Shown: positions 1 to 9,263 of the stretch, one piece after another
How the letters are laid out: each line of letters begins with the position of its first letter
How positions within the stretch are numbered: position 1 is the first letter of the stretch
Source: Zygnema cylindricum
Taxonomy: Eukaryota; Streptophyta; Zygnematophyceae; Zygnematales; Zygnemataceae
NCBI GenBank assembly: GCA_037447655.1
Contig: JBBHKE010000070.1
Coordinates: forward strand, 62,001 to 126,000
DNA length: 64,000 bases
Direction of reading: 5' to 3'
Position numbers and translations under genes: made by a program
The notes under the pieces: generated by a model
The model's input: the letters and a program-made list of their open reading frames with translations, nothing else
What the model was told of the DNA's origin: nothing
The model's database searches: none

Positions 1-258
1 GAGTCGCACTTCGATCCAATCTCTCAGACTCTACCTCCGCATTCAAGGAAGGAATCAAACCTCACGAGTGGACCAAAACTCCATGACCTGTCACAAAGAA
101 AACCGAGCCAAATTAGAGAAGAGTCTAACAAAGTCAAGGAAGAAGTAGACAGGAACAGAGTCAAGTCACAAAAGGAGAGGACAGCAGGGATCCCCACAAG
201 AATTAGCCTAGATACTCACCAATCAGTTGGCAGAGAGATCCATGGAACCACGGGAAGC

Positions 259-810
259 ATGCGGAAACGTGGGAAGAGTTGCAAACATGGGGTTACAGAA
301 ACCGATCATGCGACTACAATGGGCAACATCGCTCACAGCAGTAACGTTGGTCTGCAAGACGAAAACAGACAAGGAGGTCAGAAAATAGATCCAACCATGA
401 AGGTAATGCATGGGAGCACATGGAGGGGCAAAGAGGGAACACTGGGAATCAGGGTGCAACCGTCAACAAGCATGACAGATTATTCAGATGCTAACGAGCT
501 CAAAATCCAAAGCAACAACAAGAGCAATGGAGTCGAATCCTCACCAGAGATGGAGACGCCGTCAAGACGCTCCACGGATCGAGCACCACCTTCACCAAAT
601 ACAAGTTCCAAGTCCACATCACTAGTCTCCATCATAAACCGCACAGGTGGAGAAGACCCAAGAGTCGAAAAGGATGAAAGTCTTGCAAAACCATGGAGAG
701 AAGTGTTAGAATTTCCAAATATAGAAACTAACATACCATGGAGACAAGTGTTAGAGCACACAAAAATTGAAACTAACACAAAGGCATTCAGATTAGAGGC
801 TAACATATAG
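259..810 (+). CDS. Hypothetical protein, 183 aa, element-encoded
   Basis: An open frame of low complexity with many Ser, Thr, Lys and Glu. Its C-terminal part repeats a short unit twice (KPWREVLEFPNIETN and IPWRQVLEHTKIETN, about 30 nt of spacing). No known domain is recognised. It lies in the internal part of the LTR-like element whose LTR begins at 2945. The larger frame downstream has a related phrase (TYKEVLLTLNSNT), so the two frames may be broken parts of one ancestral ORF. It may be only a chance frame in purine-rich DNA. Confidence 0.3.
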   Translation: MRKRGKSCKHGVTETDHATTMGNIAHSSNVGLQDENRQGGQKIDPTMKVMHGSTWRGKEGTLGIRVQPSTSMTDYSDANELKIQSNNKSNGVESSPEMETPSRRSTDRAPPSPNTSSKSTSLVSIINRTGGEDPRVEKDESLAKPWREVLEFPNIETNIPWRQVLEHTKIETNTKAFRLEANI

Positions 811-1194
811 AGATGTAGATCTAAGAAAGCCAAAGGAAAAAGAAAATCTGAATTAAACTCAAATGCTTACCGCTCAAGGACTAACAAACATAGACAGTTG
901 AGTAGGGCAAAGGAGGAGACAAATGGGAGTTTACCATCTAAAGACTCGAGCAAGGAGGAGCCAAGAAACAAACAGAATGCCGGAGCATTCAGATCCTCCG
1001 TCGAGACCTCCAGCAAGGAAGACATTGCAAGTCTTTATGTCAACGGAAAAGATGGAAAATCCGCATACGGAAAAGGAGAAAAGGAAGAGTCAAAAATGGA
1101 GTTCGAAATTGTCATTTAAGAAAACGGAGGAAAGAAAAAAGTTGTAAGAAGGCAGGAAAAATTATCAACATGATCCTCAACAAATCTTTAAAAG

Positions 1195-2826
1195 ATGACA
1201 CTAACCCTCAAAACTCTCTTAGGCATCTCTACAGAAAAGGAATGCCAGCAGAAAGCGGACGAATTCACCGGAACTCACCAAGATGGAGTCGAGAATCCGA
1301 CGACAGTGGGAGTGGACATCAAGTCGACACTCCAAACCAAGTCTAATCCATCAAAGAAAGCGGCCAAATCTGAACAGGAAGACAACATGTCAGAAATTCA
1401 GGCCAAGAAAATTCCAAGGACCTACAAGGAGGTATTGCTAACCCTAAACAGCAATACGATAGGTAGTGGAGAATTTCAAGGGAGGGAGAAAGGAAATTTA
1501 CCGAAACTTGGGAGGATAAGTAGCCTTGCCACATCTCCATCCTCAAGGATTCGGGCAACGGTCGAAGTTCAGCCGGTCATACAGCCCATGGAGGAGAACC
1601 TGCAAAGAAAAATCACAGCGGAAGGCATGAGTGGGTTAAGAGGAGTTCACAAAGAAAAACTGACATCAATGTTTGAAATTGGACTCCACATGGAAAACCA
1701 AATCGCAGGAACAGCAGTAGAGGGAGAAAGCCAGATCGAGGGAGAAAGCCAGATCTCAGTCCAGGCAGGAGCCAAAGGAGAAAGGGAGACCGGAAACTCA
1801 GAATTGAAACCTCATCAAGGAGCAAGAAAGTCGTTCTTACCTCAAGATTCCGGGAGACAAGTAGGGAGAAGCCTCACGTCTCCGCCAGAGGAAGTCCACC
1901 ACACAGGATGCGCAGCAGAAGGCGTGGATGGGAGAAAAAAGAAGGAAATCCAAAAACCTAAATTCCATGGCAAACTCATTTTTGAAAGATTAAGAGAGGA
2001 AAAGGGGGCACACAGCTTAGAGGAAGAAAGAAACCTAAGTCAGAAAAACACTCTAAGTCATGGCAGTCTAAGTGATAGAGGGAGTCTAAGCTGTAACATT
2101 CCACGCTATGGCAGAAAGGAAGAAGACTTAGAAGAAATTAAGGGAGAAGGTTTTAAGAAAACAAACCTAATACTTAAAAGTACTAAGCTGTTAGAGCGCC
2201 TCCCACTATATGGATGCGACAAGGGCGGCGGTACAGGTACTTTTGTGAGCAAGCGACGATGGCGCAATCAAAAAGCAGGGTCGCACAATTTGAATGACGT
2301 AATCGCAGCCACAAGTTTATACATCGAACGATCGAAATTGGTCAAGCAACGACAATTTCATCACGCGATGCTTCGCGAAAGAAAAATACGATCGCACATT
2401 TCCAGCGACGCAATCGCGACCACATGTTCAAGCATCAAGCGGTCAAAATTTGTTGAGCGACGACAAATTCATCACGCGACGCTTCACGAACGAAAAGTTG
2501 ATCATGCGACAATTTGTGACATTGAAGTCAGTTCACTTCGCGACAATGAAATCGACGGTTCCGGTTCACCGAATATTACGCGAATCCTGAATTTGGAGGA
2601 TCGCACGAATGAAGTGGATTACACGTCACGTAATCCTATTGAGGAGTCAGGAGCAAAGGACAAAGTCGCCAGCGGCGCAATTCCTTTGTACGGCATACGG
2701 CTCATTTTGGTCCACGTACGACCAGACAGGATTCTAAGAACCAGAGGAGGTCCTAACGGACAAAAATTTCACGTACAGCAAGATCTTCTTGATACTAACG
2801 AAAATTTTTGCAGATTCACAGAGTAG
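1195..2826 (+). CDS. Hypothetical protein, 543 aa, of a non-autonomous LTR element
   Basis: The longest frame in the first 25 kb. It is highly polar (Lys, Glu, Arg, Ser, Gly), with an imperfect internal repeat EGESQIEGESQI near residue 180 and no recognised domain, zinc knuckle or protease motif. It stops about 120 nt before the polypurine tract and LTR at 2945, where an element ORF should end. The part from about residue 27 to 360 is repeated almost unchanged at 3838-4828; only one amino-acid difference (Thr to Ala) was noticed. Its C-terminal third matches 6041-6590 with more differences and frame breaks. The start codon is uncertain because the frame may continue upstream through a break. 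A structural or gag-like role is possible but unsupported. Confidence 0.45.
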   Translation: MTLTLKTLLGISTEKECQQKADEFTGTHQDGVENPTTVGVDIKSTLQTKSNPSKKAAKSEQEDNMSEIQAKKIPRTYKEVLLTLNSNTIGSGEFQGREKGNLPKLGRISSLATSPSSRIRATVEVQPVIQPMEENLQRKITAEGMSGLRGVHKEKLTSMFEIGLHMENQIAGTAVEGESQIEGESQISVQAGAKGERETGNSELKPHQGARKSFLPQDSGRQVGRSLTSPPEEVHHTGCAAEGVDGRKKKEIQKPKFHGKLIFERLREEKGAHSLEEERNLSQKNTLSHGSLSDRGSLSCNIPRYGRKEEDLEEIKGEGFKKTNLILKSTKLLERLPLYGCDKGGGTGTFVSKRRWRNQKAGSHNLNDVIAATSLYIERSKLVKQRQFHHAMLRERKIRSHISSDAIATTCSSIKRSKFVERRQIHHATLHERKVDHATICDIEVSSLRDNEIDGSGSPNITRILNLEDRTNEVDYTSRNPIEESGAKDKVASGAIPLYGIRLILVHVRPDRILRTRGGPNGQKFHVQQDLLDTNENFCRFTE

Positions 2827-2944
2827 AAAATGTACGGAAATAACTTTTTTACAGCAAGTACAGTACCATTAAATCGTCCACCGCATATTACCTATTCGAT
2901 GAAATCGAGGAGCAAGGAAAATATCAACACGAGCTCGAGTGGGA

Positions 2945-3631
2945 GTGTTGATTTTAGGCGATCTCGGACGATATTATTTTACGGATATCGGAGCGCCGAT
3001 ATTGTGTACGGAAATCGGATTGCCGATATTGTACGGAAGGCAAGATCGAATCGTACGGAATCGAGTGACGATTCCACGTCACACACTTTTTGGCGGAAAT
3101 TTTGACACATATTTAGGAGCAGCCACCGACGGCTGACATTACCTATTTCGGCGTGTAGTCATTGGACCACATAGTGCACACATTTAGCAACAAGATTGGA
3201 GTGCACATGTATAAATAACAAGCATTCCACGGAAGAGATTATCTCTCTTAGAACAAGCTTTCATAGCAATTTAGTAGGCAATGATGTGCAACACTTTTAT
3301 TCATTGAAAACATCATTGTATAGAGATCACAGAGATTAGACATTGAGATCTAAGGAGGAGAATCCAGCTTAATTAGATGGAGAGTGTCCAGAGTGACAAT
3401 TGTAATTCCTACTTTTATAATCCTATTCAAAGCTGATTAAACCTGCCTCAAATCTATTCTCTCTATCTATTTCTACTCCCATCTCTAAACCCTTTGTGAG
3501 CCACATAAAAGCACTACCTTCTAGTGCATGATTTAGGCTTATCTACCTCAGCCCTCGGCCAGGGGCTAAGGTGAGCACCTAAATCGAATAGGAGGGAGGG
3601 AGAGAGGGAGGGAGGGAGAGAGGGAGGGAGG

Positions 3632-3670
<39 letters not shown>

Positions 3671-3716
3671 AGATACATATTAGAAATCGGCGATATTCAA
3701 CTTATCGCATGGGCGC
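2945..3716 (+). repeat. LTR of the unclassified element (right end approximate)
   Basis: It begins TGTTGATT straight after a polypurine run and contains a TATA-like box (TGTATAAATAAC, about 3208) followed by transcribed-looking sequence. A related sequence at 21613-22225 (start TGTTGGATTTGTACG, TATA box at about 21858, shared GGGCTAAGGTGA near the end) supports the LTR assignment. The right end may be at about 3590, before a GA-rich microsatellite. Alternatively it is at CTTATCGCA (3716), which is followed by TGGGCGCCAAAGTG, a plausible primer-binding site starting with TGG. Confidence 0.5.
3591..3676. repeat. (GGGA/GAGA)n microsatellite
   Basis: An almost pure purine run of GAGGGAGGGAGAGAGGGA type that degenerates into GA repeats. 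It lies in or just after the LTR that begins at 2945. Confidence 0.9.
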
Positions 3717-3736
3717 CAAAGTGTAAACTTTGTAAA

Positions 3737-3806
3737 ATGGCCAACCCGAGGATCGAACCCGTGACCTGTGTAACACTAGCTTTACCAACTGAGCTACCCG
3801 GCCGAT
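3737..3806 (-). other. tRNA-like sequence with a truncated anticodon arm
   Basis: Read on the minus strand it starts GGCCGGGTAGCTCAGTTGG (acceptor 5' side and a perfect A box). It has a B box GGTTCGATCC and ends in TTGGCC, which pairs with the start through a four-pair GGCC stem plus wobbles. Between the D arm and the variable loop there are only about 11 nt instead of 18, so the anticodon arm is reduced to a GTG/CAC mini-hairpin. It is therefore a tRNA-derived sequence and not a working tRNA gene. It lies 7-20 bp beyond the probable primer-binding site of the LTR ending near 3716. Confidence 0.6.
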
Positions 3807-3837
3807 ATGTATGTAAGCGAGTAACACTGAATTTATA

Positions 3838-4828
3838 CGGAACTCACCAAGATGGAGTCGAGAATCCGACGACAGTGGGAGTGGACATCAAGTCGACACT
3901 CCAAACCAAGTCTAATCCATCAAAGAAAGCGGCCAAATCTGAACAGGAAGACAACATGTCAGAAATTCAGGCCAAGAAAATTCCAAGGACCTACAAGGAG
4001 GTATTGCTAACCCTAAACAGCAATACGATAGGTAGTGGAGAATTTCAAGGGAGGGAGAAAGGAAATTTACCGAAACTTGGGAGGATAAGTAGCCTTGCCA
4101 CATCTCCATCCTCAAGGATTCGGGCAACGGTCGAAGTTCAGCCGGTCATACAGCCCATGGAGGAGAACCTGCAAAGAAAAATCACAGCGGAAGGCATGAG
4201 TGGGTTAAGAGGAGTTCACAAAGAAAAACTGACATCAATGTTTGAAATTGGACTCCACATGGAAAACCAAATCGCAGGAACAGCAGTAGAGGGAGAAAGC
4301 CAGATCGAGGGAGAAAGCCAGATCTCAGTCCAGGCAGGAGCCAAAGGAGAAAGGGAGACCGGAAACTCAGAATTGAAACCTCATCAAGGAGCAAGAAAGT
4401 CGTTCTTACCTCAAGATTCCGGGAGACAAGTAGGGAGAAGCCTCACGTCTCCGCCAGAGGAAGTCCACCACACAGGATGCGCAGCAGAAGGCGTGGATGG
4501 GAGAAAAAAGAAGGAAATCCAAAAACCTAAATTCCATGGCAAACTCATTTTTGAAAGATTAAGAGAGGAAAAGGGGGCACACAGCTTAGAGGAAGAAAGA
4601 AACCTAAGTCAGAAAAACACTCTAAGTCATGGCAGTCTAAGTGATAGAGGGAGTCTAAGCTGTAACATTCCACGCTATGGCAGAAAGGAAGAAGACTTAG
4701 AAGAAATTAAGGGAGAAGGTTTTAAGAAAACAAACCTAATACTTAAAAGTGCTAAGCTGTTAGAGCGCCTCCCACTATATGGATGCGACAAGGGCGGCGG
4801 TACAGGTACTTTTGTGAGCAAGCGATGA
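3838..4828 (+). pseudogene. Truncated second copy of the 543-aa element ORF
   Basis: Same reading frame as residues ~27-360 of the ORF at 1195-2826. It stops at TGA (4826-4828) because CGACGATGG in copy 1 is CGATGATGG here. The open frame extends upstream into the tRNA-like sequence, but this N-terminal part has no counterpart in copy 1 and is probably not real. The high identity of the two copies suggests a recent duplication or gene conversion. Confidence 0.6.
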
Positions 4829-4870
4829 TGGCGCGATCAAAAAGCAGGGTCGCACAATTAGAATGACGTA

Positions 4871-6040
4871 TGTCGTGCATGACAGTACAACCGTGAATGG
4901 CATGCATCACATCCCGCGTGGGTCGCCGAAAAACACCAGAAAATGAATGACCATTACATATGTACAGTATTGTGACCACAATTGGAGGACAAAGAATATA
5001 TACTGCAAGAAATAATAAATGAATATGCTCAAAGAAACAAAGTATTCTGAACACATGGATTTAGCAAGGAAATAAAAACATAACAAGATCAGGTAAGTAA
5101 TTTGCGACAGTAGCCACTAGGCCCTGAAGTCATCAATATTCCCTACAGGAGTCCAATCAGCTTGTGAGAACCCTTCCTTAGCCGGATGAAAGAGCCGAGA
5201 TAACCGGCATTCCTCCAAGGCCGAATAAGGTGAGTACCAGCCCGTGCGGTCAGCGTTCAGACAGCAAGAAAACGCCAAGTCCACAGACACAATTCACAAA
5301 TCACAGCAAGTAGAAAATAGTCTGGAGGGAAACCTTGCAGGCTGGCTTGTGCCGGTAGATTTAGGTAAGGTCTTAATACAAAGAAAAGGAGAAGCTCAGA
5401 GACAATCACTAGCATGAAACTATGGGTCTGAAAAAGGAAAAACCCTAACTCAAAAACTAGCCTGTCACTAAATATTCAGGTGAAACCCTAACAGTAGAGT
5501 TCGACAAATCCCAAGAATAATGCTTGTCAGAAAACGACAACCTTCCAATGTTGGATTCCCGTACGTAATTTGCAAAGGTTACTATCTCGCCAAATGGCAT
5601 TTATCCTATGCTCTCACTAATCCGTACGGCTACACTAATTCCTACATGTCCCTGAGCAGGCAGGTTTCTATGTTAAAACACTGCCAGTTTCAAGAGACGA
5701 CCGCTGCGTGGCCGCCTCGGACTGCCTTACATCTACACCTCGAGGATAAAAACCCTCCCTAAGCTAAGCAAAAATGATGCATGAACCTCCAAGGGTTCAT
5801 GACTTCAGACACCTGTCACGTTTGTAGCCGTTTGAATTCCTGACATCTGATGCCGTACCGTGGTCCAATTCCACGCTGATTTCACATTGTGTTCCCGTGG
5901 TGCCGTACGAGAGTATATTTCGACCTTTGTCCCGTACGAATCTCTAGTTGTACTTTCGGATATGTACCTGTCACGTCACTGAAGCATCAATTAGTACACG
6001 ATCTAATCATAATACCTGCCGACGTCTTACGGCATGACAC
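4871..6040 (-). mobile_element. Solo LTR, 1170 bp, CGTA target-site duplication
   Basis: It is bounded by TGTCGTGCATGACA and CGGCATGACA, so on the minus strand it reads TGTCATGCCG...GCACGACA. It is flanked by CGTA at 4867-4870 and 6041-6044. The uninterrupted copy of the same site (2291-2304, AATGACGTAATCGC) has a single CGTA, which fixes the insertion precisely. A related LTR end, TGTCATGCCGCATTATG, starts at 30788 on the plus strand. The interior (5080-5500) carries CCCTAAC-type and GGTAAG-type leader-like sequence. No coding region was seen. Confidence 0.8.
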
Positions 6041-7181
6041 GTAATCGCAGCCACAGGTTTTTGCATCGAACGATCGAAATTGATCAAGCGACGACAATTT
6101 CATCACACGATGCTTCGCGAAAGAAAAATACGATCGCACATTTCGAGCGACGCAATGGCGACCACATGTTCAAGCATCGAGCGGTAGAAATTTGTCGAGC
6201 GACGACAAATTCATCACGCGACGCTTCACGAACGAAAAGTTGATCATGCGACAATTTGTGACATTGAAGTCGGTTCACTTCGCGACAGTGAAATCGACGG
6301 TTCCGGTTCACCGAATATTACGCGAATCCTGAATCTGGAGGATCGCACGAACGATGTGGATTACACGTCACGTAATCCTATTGAGGAGTCAAGAGCAAAG
6401 GCCAAAGTCGCCAGCGGCGCAATTCCTTTGTACGGCATACGGCTCATTTTGGTCCACGTACGACCAGACAGGATTCTAAGGACCACAGGTGGTCCTAACT
6501 GACAAAAATTTCACATACAGCAAGATCTTCTCGGTACTAATGAAAATTTTGCAGATTCACAGAGTACAGAATGTACGGAATAACTTTTTTACGCAGGTTC
6601 AGTACCATCAAGGCGCCGATCGCAAATTACCGATTCGCTGAAATCGAGGAGCACGGCAAGTAGAGTACCATTAAATCGCCGACCGCATATTACCGATTCG
6701 ATGAAATCGAGGAGCGAGGAAAATATCGACACGAGCTCGAGTGGGAGTATACCCTAGGGATATACATACTAGGGTTCTCATTTGTTTCTAATTACAGTTC
6801 AAAATGATATTAACACGAATCAAATTAAAGTGATGCATATTTTCTCGTCCTAAGTTATAACACTTTAATAGTTTCACCCTACCCAGATTTTAGATTTCAT
6901 GAAATTCTTGGTTATAGCTTTACATTTTTATCATTCAAAATGAGTGATAGAGAATCTCATTTTTGATATTAAATGCTATCGTGCCTTCGAAGTTTCAAAT
7001 TTTGTAATCAAAAAATTGTACACACTATTTGCGGCCACGACACAATACAACTTCAACGAGTCATTGTTAAGTGGTCTTTTTCGGAGAAACATATCATTCT
7101 GAGAAAAAAATTATCTGTTTTTCTAACCCAAATAGAAATTGCAACATCTTAGGGCTTTTTAGGGTAACTTAGGATTTTTAC

Positions 7182-7253
7182 AAGGTCGCCAGATTCTCGA
7201 GAGTGGAAATGTTGTTCACCAAAGTCCCCATAAGATTGTTTTTTGAGAGATCC
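7182..7253 (-). CDS. LRR exon (duplicate of 8854-8925)
   Basis: 72 bp, flanked by CAG and GTAAAA, encoding the LRR core LDLSKNNLMGTLVNNIS. It is identical in sense to the exon at 8854-8925 and lies in the direct duplication. Confidence 0.6.
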
Positions 7254-7569
7254 CTGATAATCACTGAAAACGAATCAGTTTTAGTCTCTTGATTCTTGCT
7301 TTTAGGACAAATCTGTGCCCTAGATTTTATCATTTCTCACTGAATTTTATGTTTTGACATTGAATATTGTACCTTACGAAGTTGTAACCAGCAAAAGTGA
7401 ACTCCAGAATGTGAAAAAAAGAAAAGCAATTGAAAGTCTCATAACCAGTTGTCACCATTGCAGTTGGTATGTTGAGCATCCGTTCATTTCAAAGTTGATC
7501 ATTATTAAACATGCTTTTTTTCATATGACTATTTACTTTGGAGTTGATTCTCACAAAAGAAAAATATTT

Positions 7570-7664
7570 GGTAACCGGAAAATGCTTTCTGGTAAAGTCC
7601 CCGAAAACTTGTTTTCACTCAATATATCCTGCAATGGAAAGAAGAACCCTCCCTCTTCTCTTAA
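7570..7664 (+). pseudogene. LRR-like fragment on the plus strand
   Basis: The plus strand reads LSGKVPENLFSLNISCNG and ends in a possible donor (TTAA|GTAAG at 7665). The phrase fits an LRR end, but the orientation is opposite to the neighbouring exons. It could derive from the same inversion that produced the copy at 27 kb. Confidence 0.3.
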
Positions 7665-7799
7665 GTAAGAAACTTATTATATATTTTTTTCATAAATCAG
7701 TTCCACATGTTTATTCATTACAGTTAACCAAATTAAGTACAAAAATGTGTTAGATTTTCGTGAAATCCGGGATTCGGCATGTCCCATACTAGGGAAAAT

Positions 7800-7898
7800 T
7801 GAGCCGGCCAGGGCTCGAACCTGAGACCTCAGACTTGAGCTCGAACGTGGGACCTCAGACTTGAGCTGCTAGCGCAGTAACCACTGTGCCACTAGCTT
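7800..7898 (-). other. tRNA-like module in TRIM LTR, with internal duplication
   Basis: The minus strand has an A-box-like TGGCACAGTGGTTACTGC, a B box GGTTCGAGCCC, and an acceptor 3' side CCGGCTCA pairing partly with AAGCTAG. A 26-nt segment covering the anticodon 3' side and T arm is duplicated, so the cloverleaf is disrupted in this copy. Confidence 0.65.
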
Positions 7899-8104
7899 GA
7901 TGTAGAGCCTGGCGGGTCCGTACCTATTTATTTTAGGCGCCTTCGAGTGTGACGTATCACATTCTACCCCGAATTGAACCGGCATTCACGTGCCAATCCA
8001 ACACCCCCCCTCACGGGAAGGCTGGTCAAACCATCCGCAATCCCGCTGGCTCCGATACCATGTTAGATTTTCGTGAAATCTGGGATTCGGCATGTCCTAT
8101 ACTA

Positions 8105-8330
8105 GGGAAAACTGAGCCGGCCAAGGCTCGAACCTGGGACCTCTGACTTGAACTGTCAGCGCACTAACCACTGGCACTGTCAACGCACTAACCACTGCAC
8201 TAACCACTGGTAACCACTGGCACTGTCAGCGCACTAACCACTGTGCCACTAACCACTGGTAACCAAACCACTGTATCATGGCTCGAACCTGGGACCTCTG
8301 ACTTGAGCTGTTAGACTGTGCCACCACCTC
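8105..8330 (-). other. tRNA-like module in TRIM LTR, expanded in the A-box half
   Basis: The anticodon stem CTGAC/GTCAG is perfect, with the seven-base loop AGTTCAA (anticodon position TTC). The T arm is CCAGG-TTCGAGC-CTTGG and the acceptor 3' side CCGGCTCA. The A-box half is multiplied: units of CACTAACCACTG (plus strand) recur between about 8158 and 8270, making this LTR about 117 bp longer than its partner. Confidence 0.6.
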
Positions 8331-8853
8331 AATGTAGAGCCTGGCGGGTCCTTACCTATTTATTTTAGGCGGCTTCGAGTGTGACATATCACATTCTACC
8401 CCGTATTAAACCGGCATTAACGCCAATCCAACAAAATCCTCATCCATTCTCATTTGTTTCTAATTACAGTTCAAAATGATATTAACACGAATCAAATTAA
8501 AGTGATGCATATTTTCTCGTCCTAAGTTATAACACTTTAATAGTTTCACCCTACCCAGATTTTAGATTTCATGAAATTCTTGGTTATAGCTTTACATTTT
8601 TATCATTCAAAATGAGTGATAGAGAATCTCATTTTTGATATTAAATGCTATCGTGCCTTCGAAGTTTCAAATTTTGTAATCAAAAAATTGTACACACTAT
8701 TTGCGGCCACGACACAATACAACTTCAACGAGTCATTGTTAAGTGGTCTTTTTCGGAGAAACATATCATTCTGAGAAAAAAATTATCTGTTTTTCTAACC
8801 CAAATAGAAATTGCAACATCTTAGGGCTTTTTAGGGTAACTTAGGATTTTTAC

Positions 8854-8925
8854 AAGGTCGCCAGATTCTCGAGAGTGGAAATGTTGTTCACCAAAGTCCC
8901 CATAAGATTGTTTTTTGAGAGATCC
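8854..8925 (-). CDS. LRR exon
   Basis: 72 bp between CAG and GTAAAA. It encodes LDLSKNNLMGTLVNNIS followed by TLENLATL, one complete LRR in phase 2. Confidence 0.65.
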
Positions 8926-9191
8926 CTGAAACCCTCAAAACATGTTTATGTGTGTTAGTTTTTTAACAAAATACTGTTCTCGTGAAAAAATCATGAACCT
9001 TCTCTTATTTTTGTTTTTTTGTTTTTTAATCAATACAAAAAAATACTAACCAAATCCAAAGGAAAAAATTTGCAGCTTTGACACAAACTAATCAACAAAA
9101 AGCACTTTTGAGAATTGTTCATATAGATGTGTAGATTTGTATTTGATAAAAGTATTCTAGTCAGTTAAAACGGTAAAACAGTTTTTCTTAC

Positions 9192-9263
9192 TGATATCTA
9201 AGCGATTTCAAATTGCCAATTTCTGGAGGAATAGGTCCTCTTAATCCGCAACCTGCACAAGTC
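9192..9263 (-). CDS. LRR exon
   Basis: 72 bp between CTAG and GTAAG, encoding LTCAGCGLRGPIPPEIGNL, a typical plant-specific LRR (GxIPxxIGNL). A decayed relative in the opposite orientation is at 27112-27178. Confidence 0.75.

Larger units (their letters stand above)
1..2944 (+). mobile_element. Internal region of an unclassified LTR element, copy 1 (left end outside window)
   Basis: This purine-rich stretch ends in a polypurine run (GAGCTCGAGTGGGAG) directly before an LTR-like sequence that starts TGTTGATTTTAGGC at 2945. Most of it (1269-2944) is repeated at 3838-6749. The readable ORFs are rich in Lys, Glu, Ser and Gly, and no protease, reverse transcriptase, RNase H or integrase motif was found. 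I therefore infer a non-autonomous LTR element whose left LTR lies outside the window. Its superfamily cannot be told from what is here. Confidence 0.55.
3838..6749 (+). repeat. Second internal copy of the element, split by a solo LTR
   Basis: 3838-4870 matches 1269-2301 almost base for base. After the solo LTR at 4871-6040 the match resumes at 6041 and runs to 6749, matching 2294-2944 with more differences and small duplications. It ends exactly at GAGTGGGAG, the polypurine tract that precedes the LTR in copy 1. The LTR itself is missing here. The first 1.27 kb of copy 1 is also missing, and the left junction has shared sequence CGGAACTCACC. Confidence 0.8.
7748..8433 (-). mobile_element. 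TRIM (miniature LTR retrotransposon) with tRNA-like LTRs, family 2
   Basis: On the minus strand the 5' LTR is 8433-8061 and the 3' LTR 8003-7748. Both begin TGTTGGATTGGC and end AATCTAACA. The internal part is only 57 bp (8004-8060). It starts with TGGTATCGGAGCCAGC, complementary to the 3' end of initiator tRNA-Met, and ends with the polypurine tract GTGAGGGGGGG. Flanks are AAATG and AAATC, an imperfect 5-bp target duplication. There is no coding capacity, so movement would need proteins from another element. Each LTR holds a tRNA-like unit that ends GGCCGGCTCA. Confidence 0.85.
6774..8928. repeat. Direct duplication of about 480 bp containing one LRR exon
   Basis: 6774-7253 and 8455-8925 are near identical (both begin TTCTCATTTGTTTCTAATTA and end in GAGAGATCC). 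Each includes the same 72-bp LRR exon on the minus strand and the adjoining 3' intron. The intervening 1.2 kb holds the plus-strand LRR-like fragment at about 7570-7664 and the TRIM at 7748-8433. A diverged inverted copy lies at 27450-27790. Confidence 0.85.

Noticed and set aside
3737-3806. A functional tRNA gene
   Set aside because: A and B boxes are good, but the anticodon arm lacks about seven bases and the T stem has a mismatch, so it cannot be a working tRNA.
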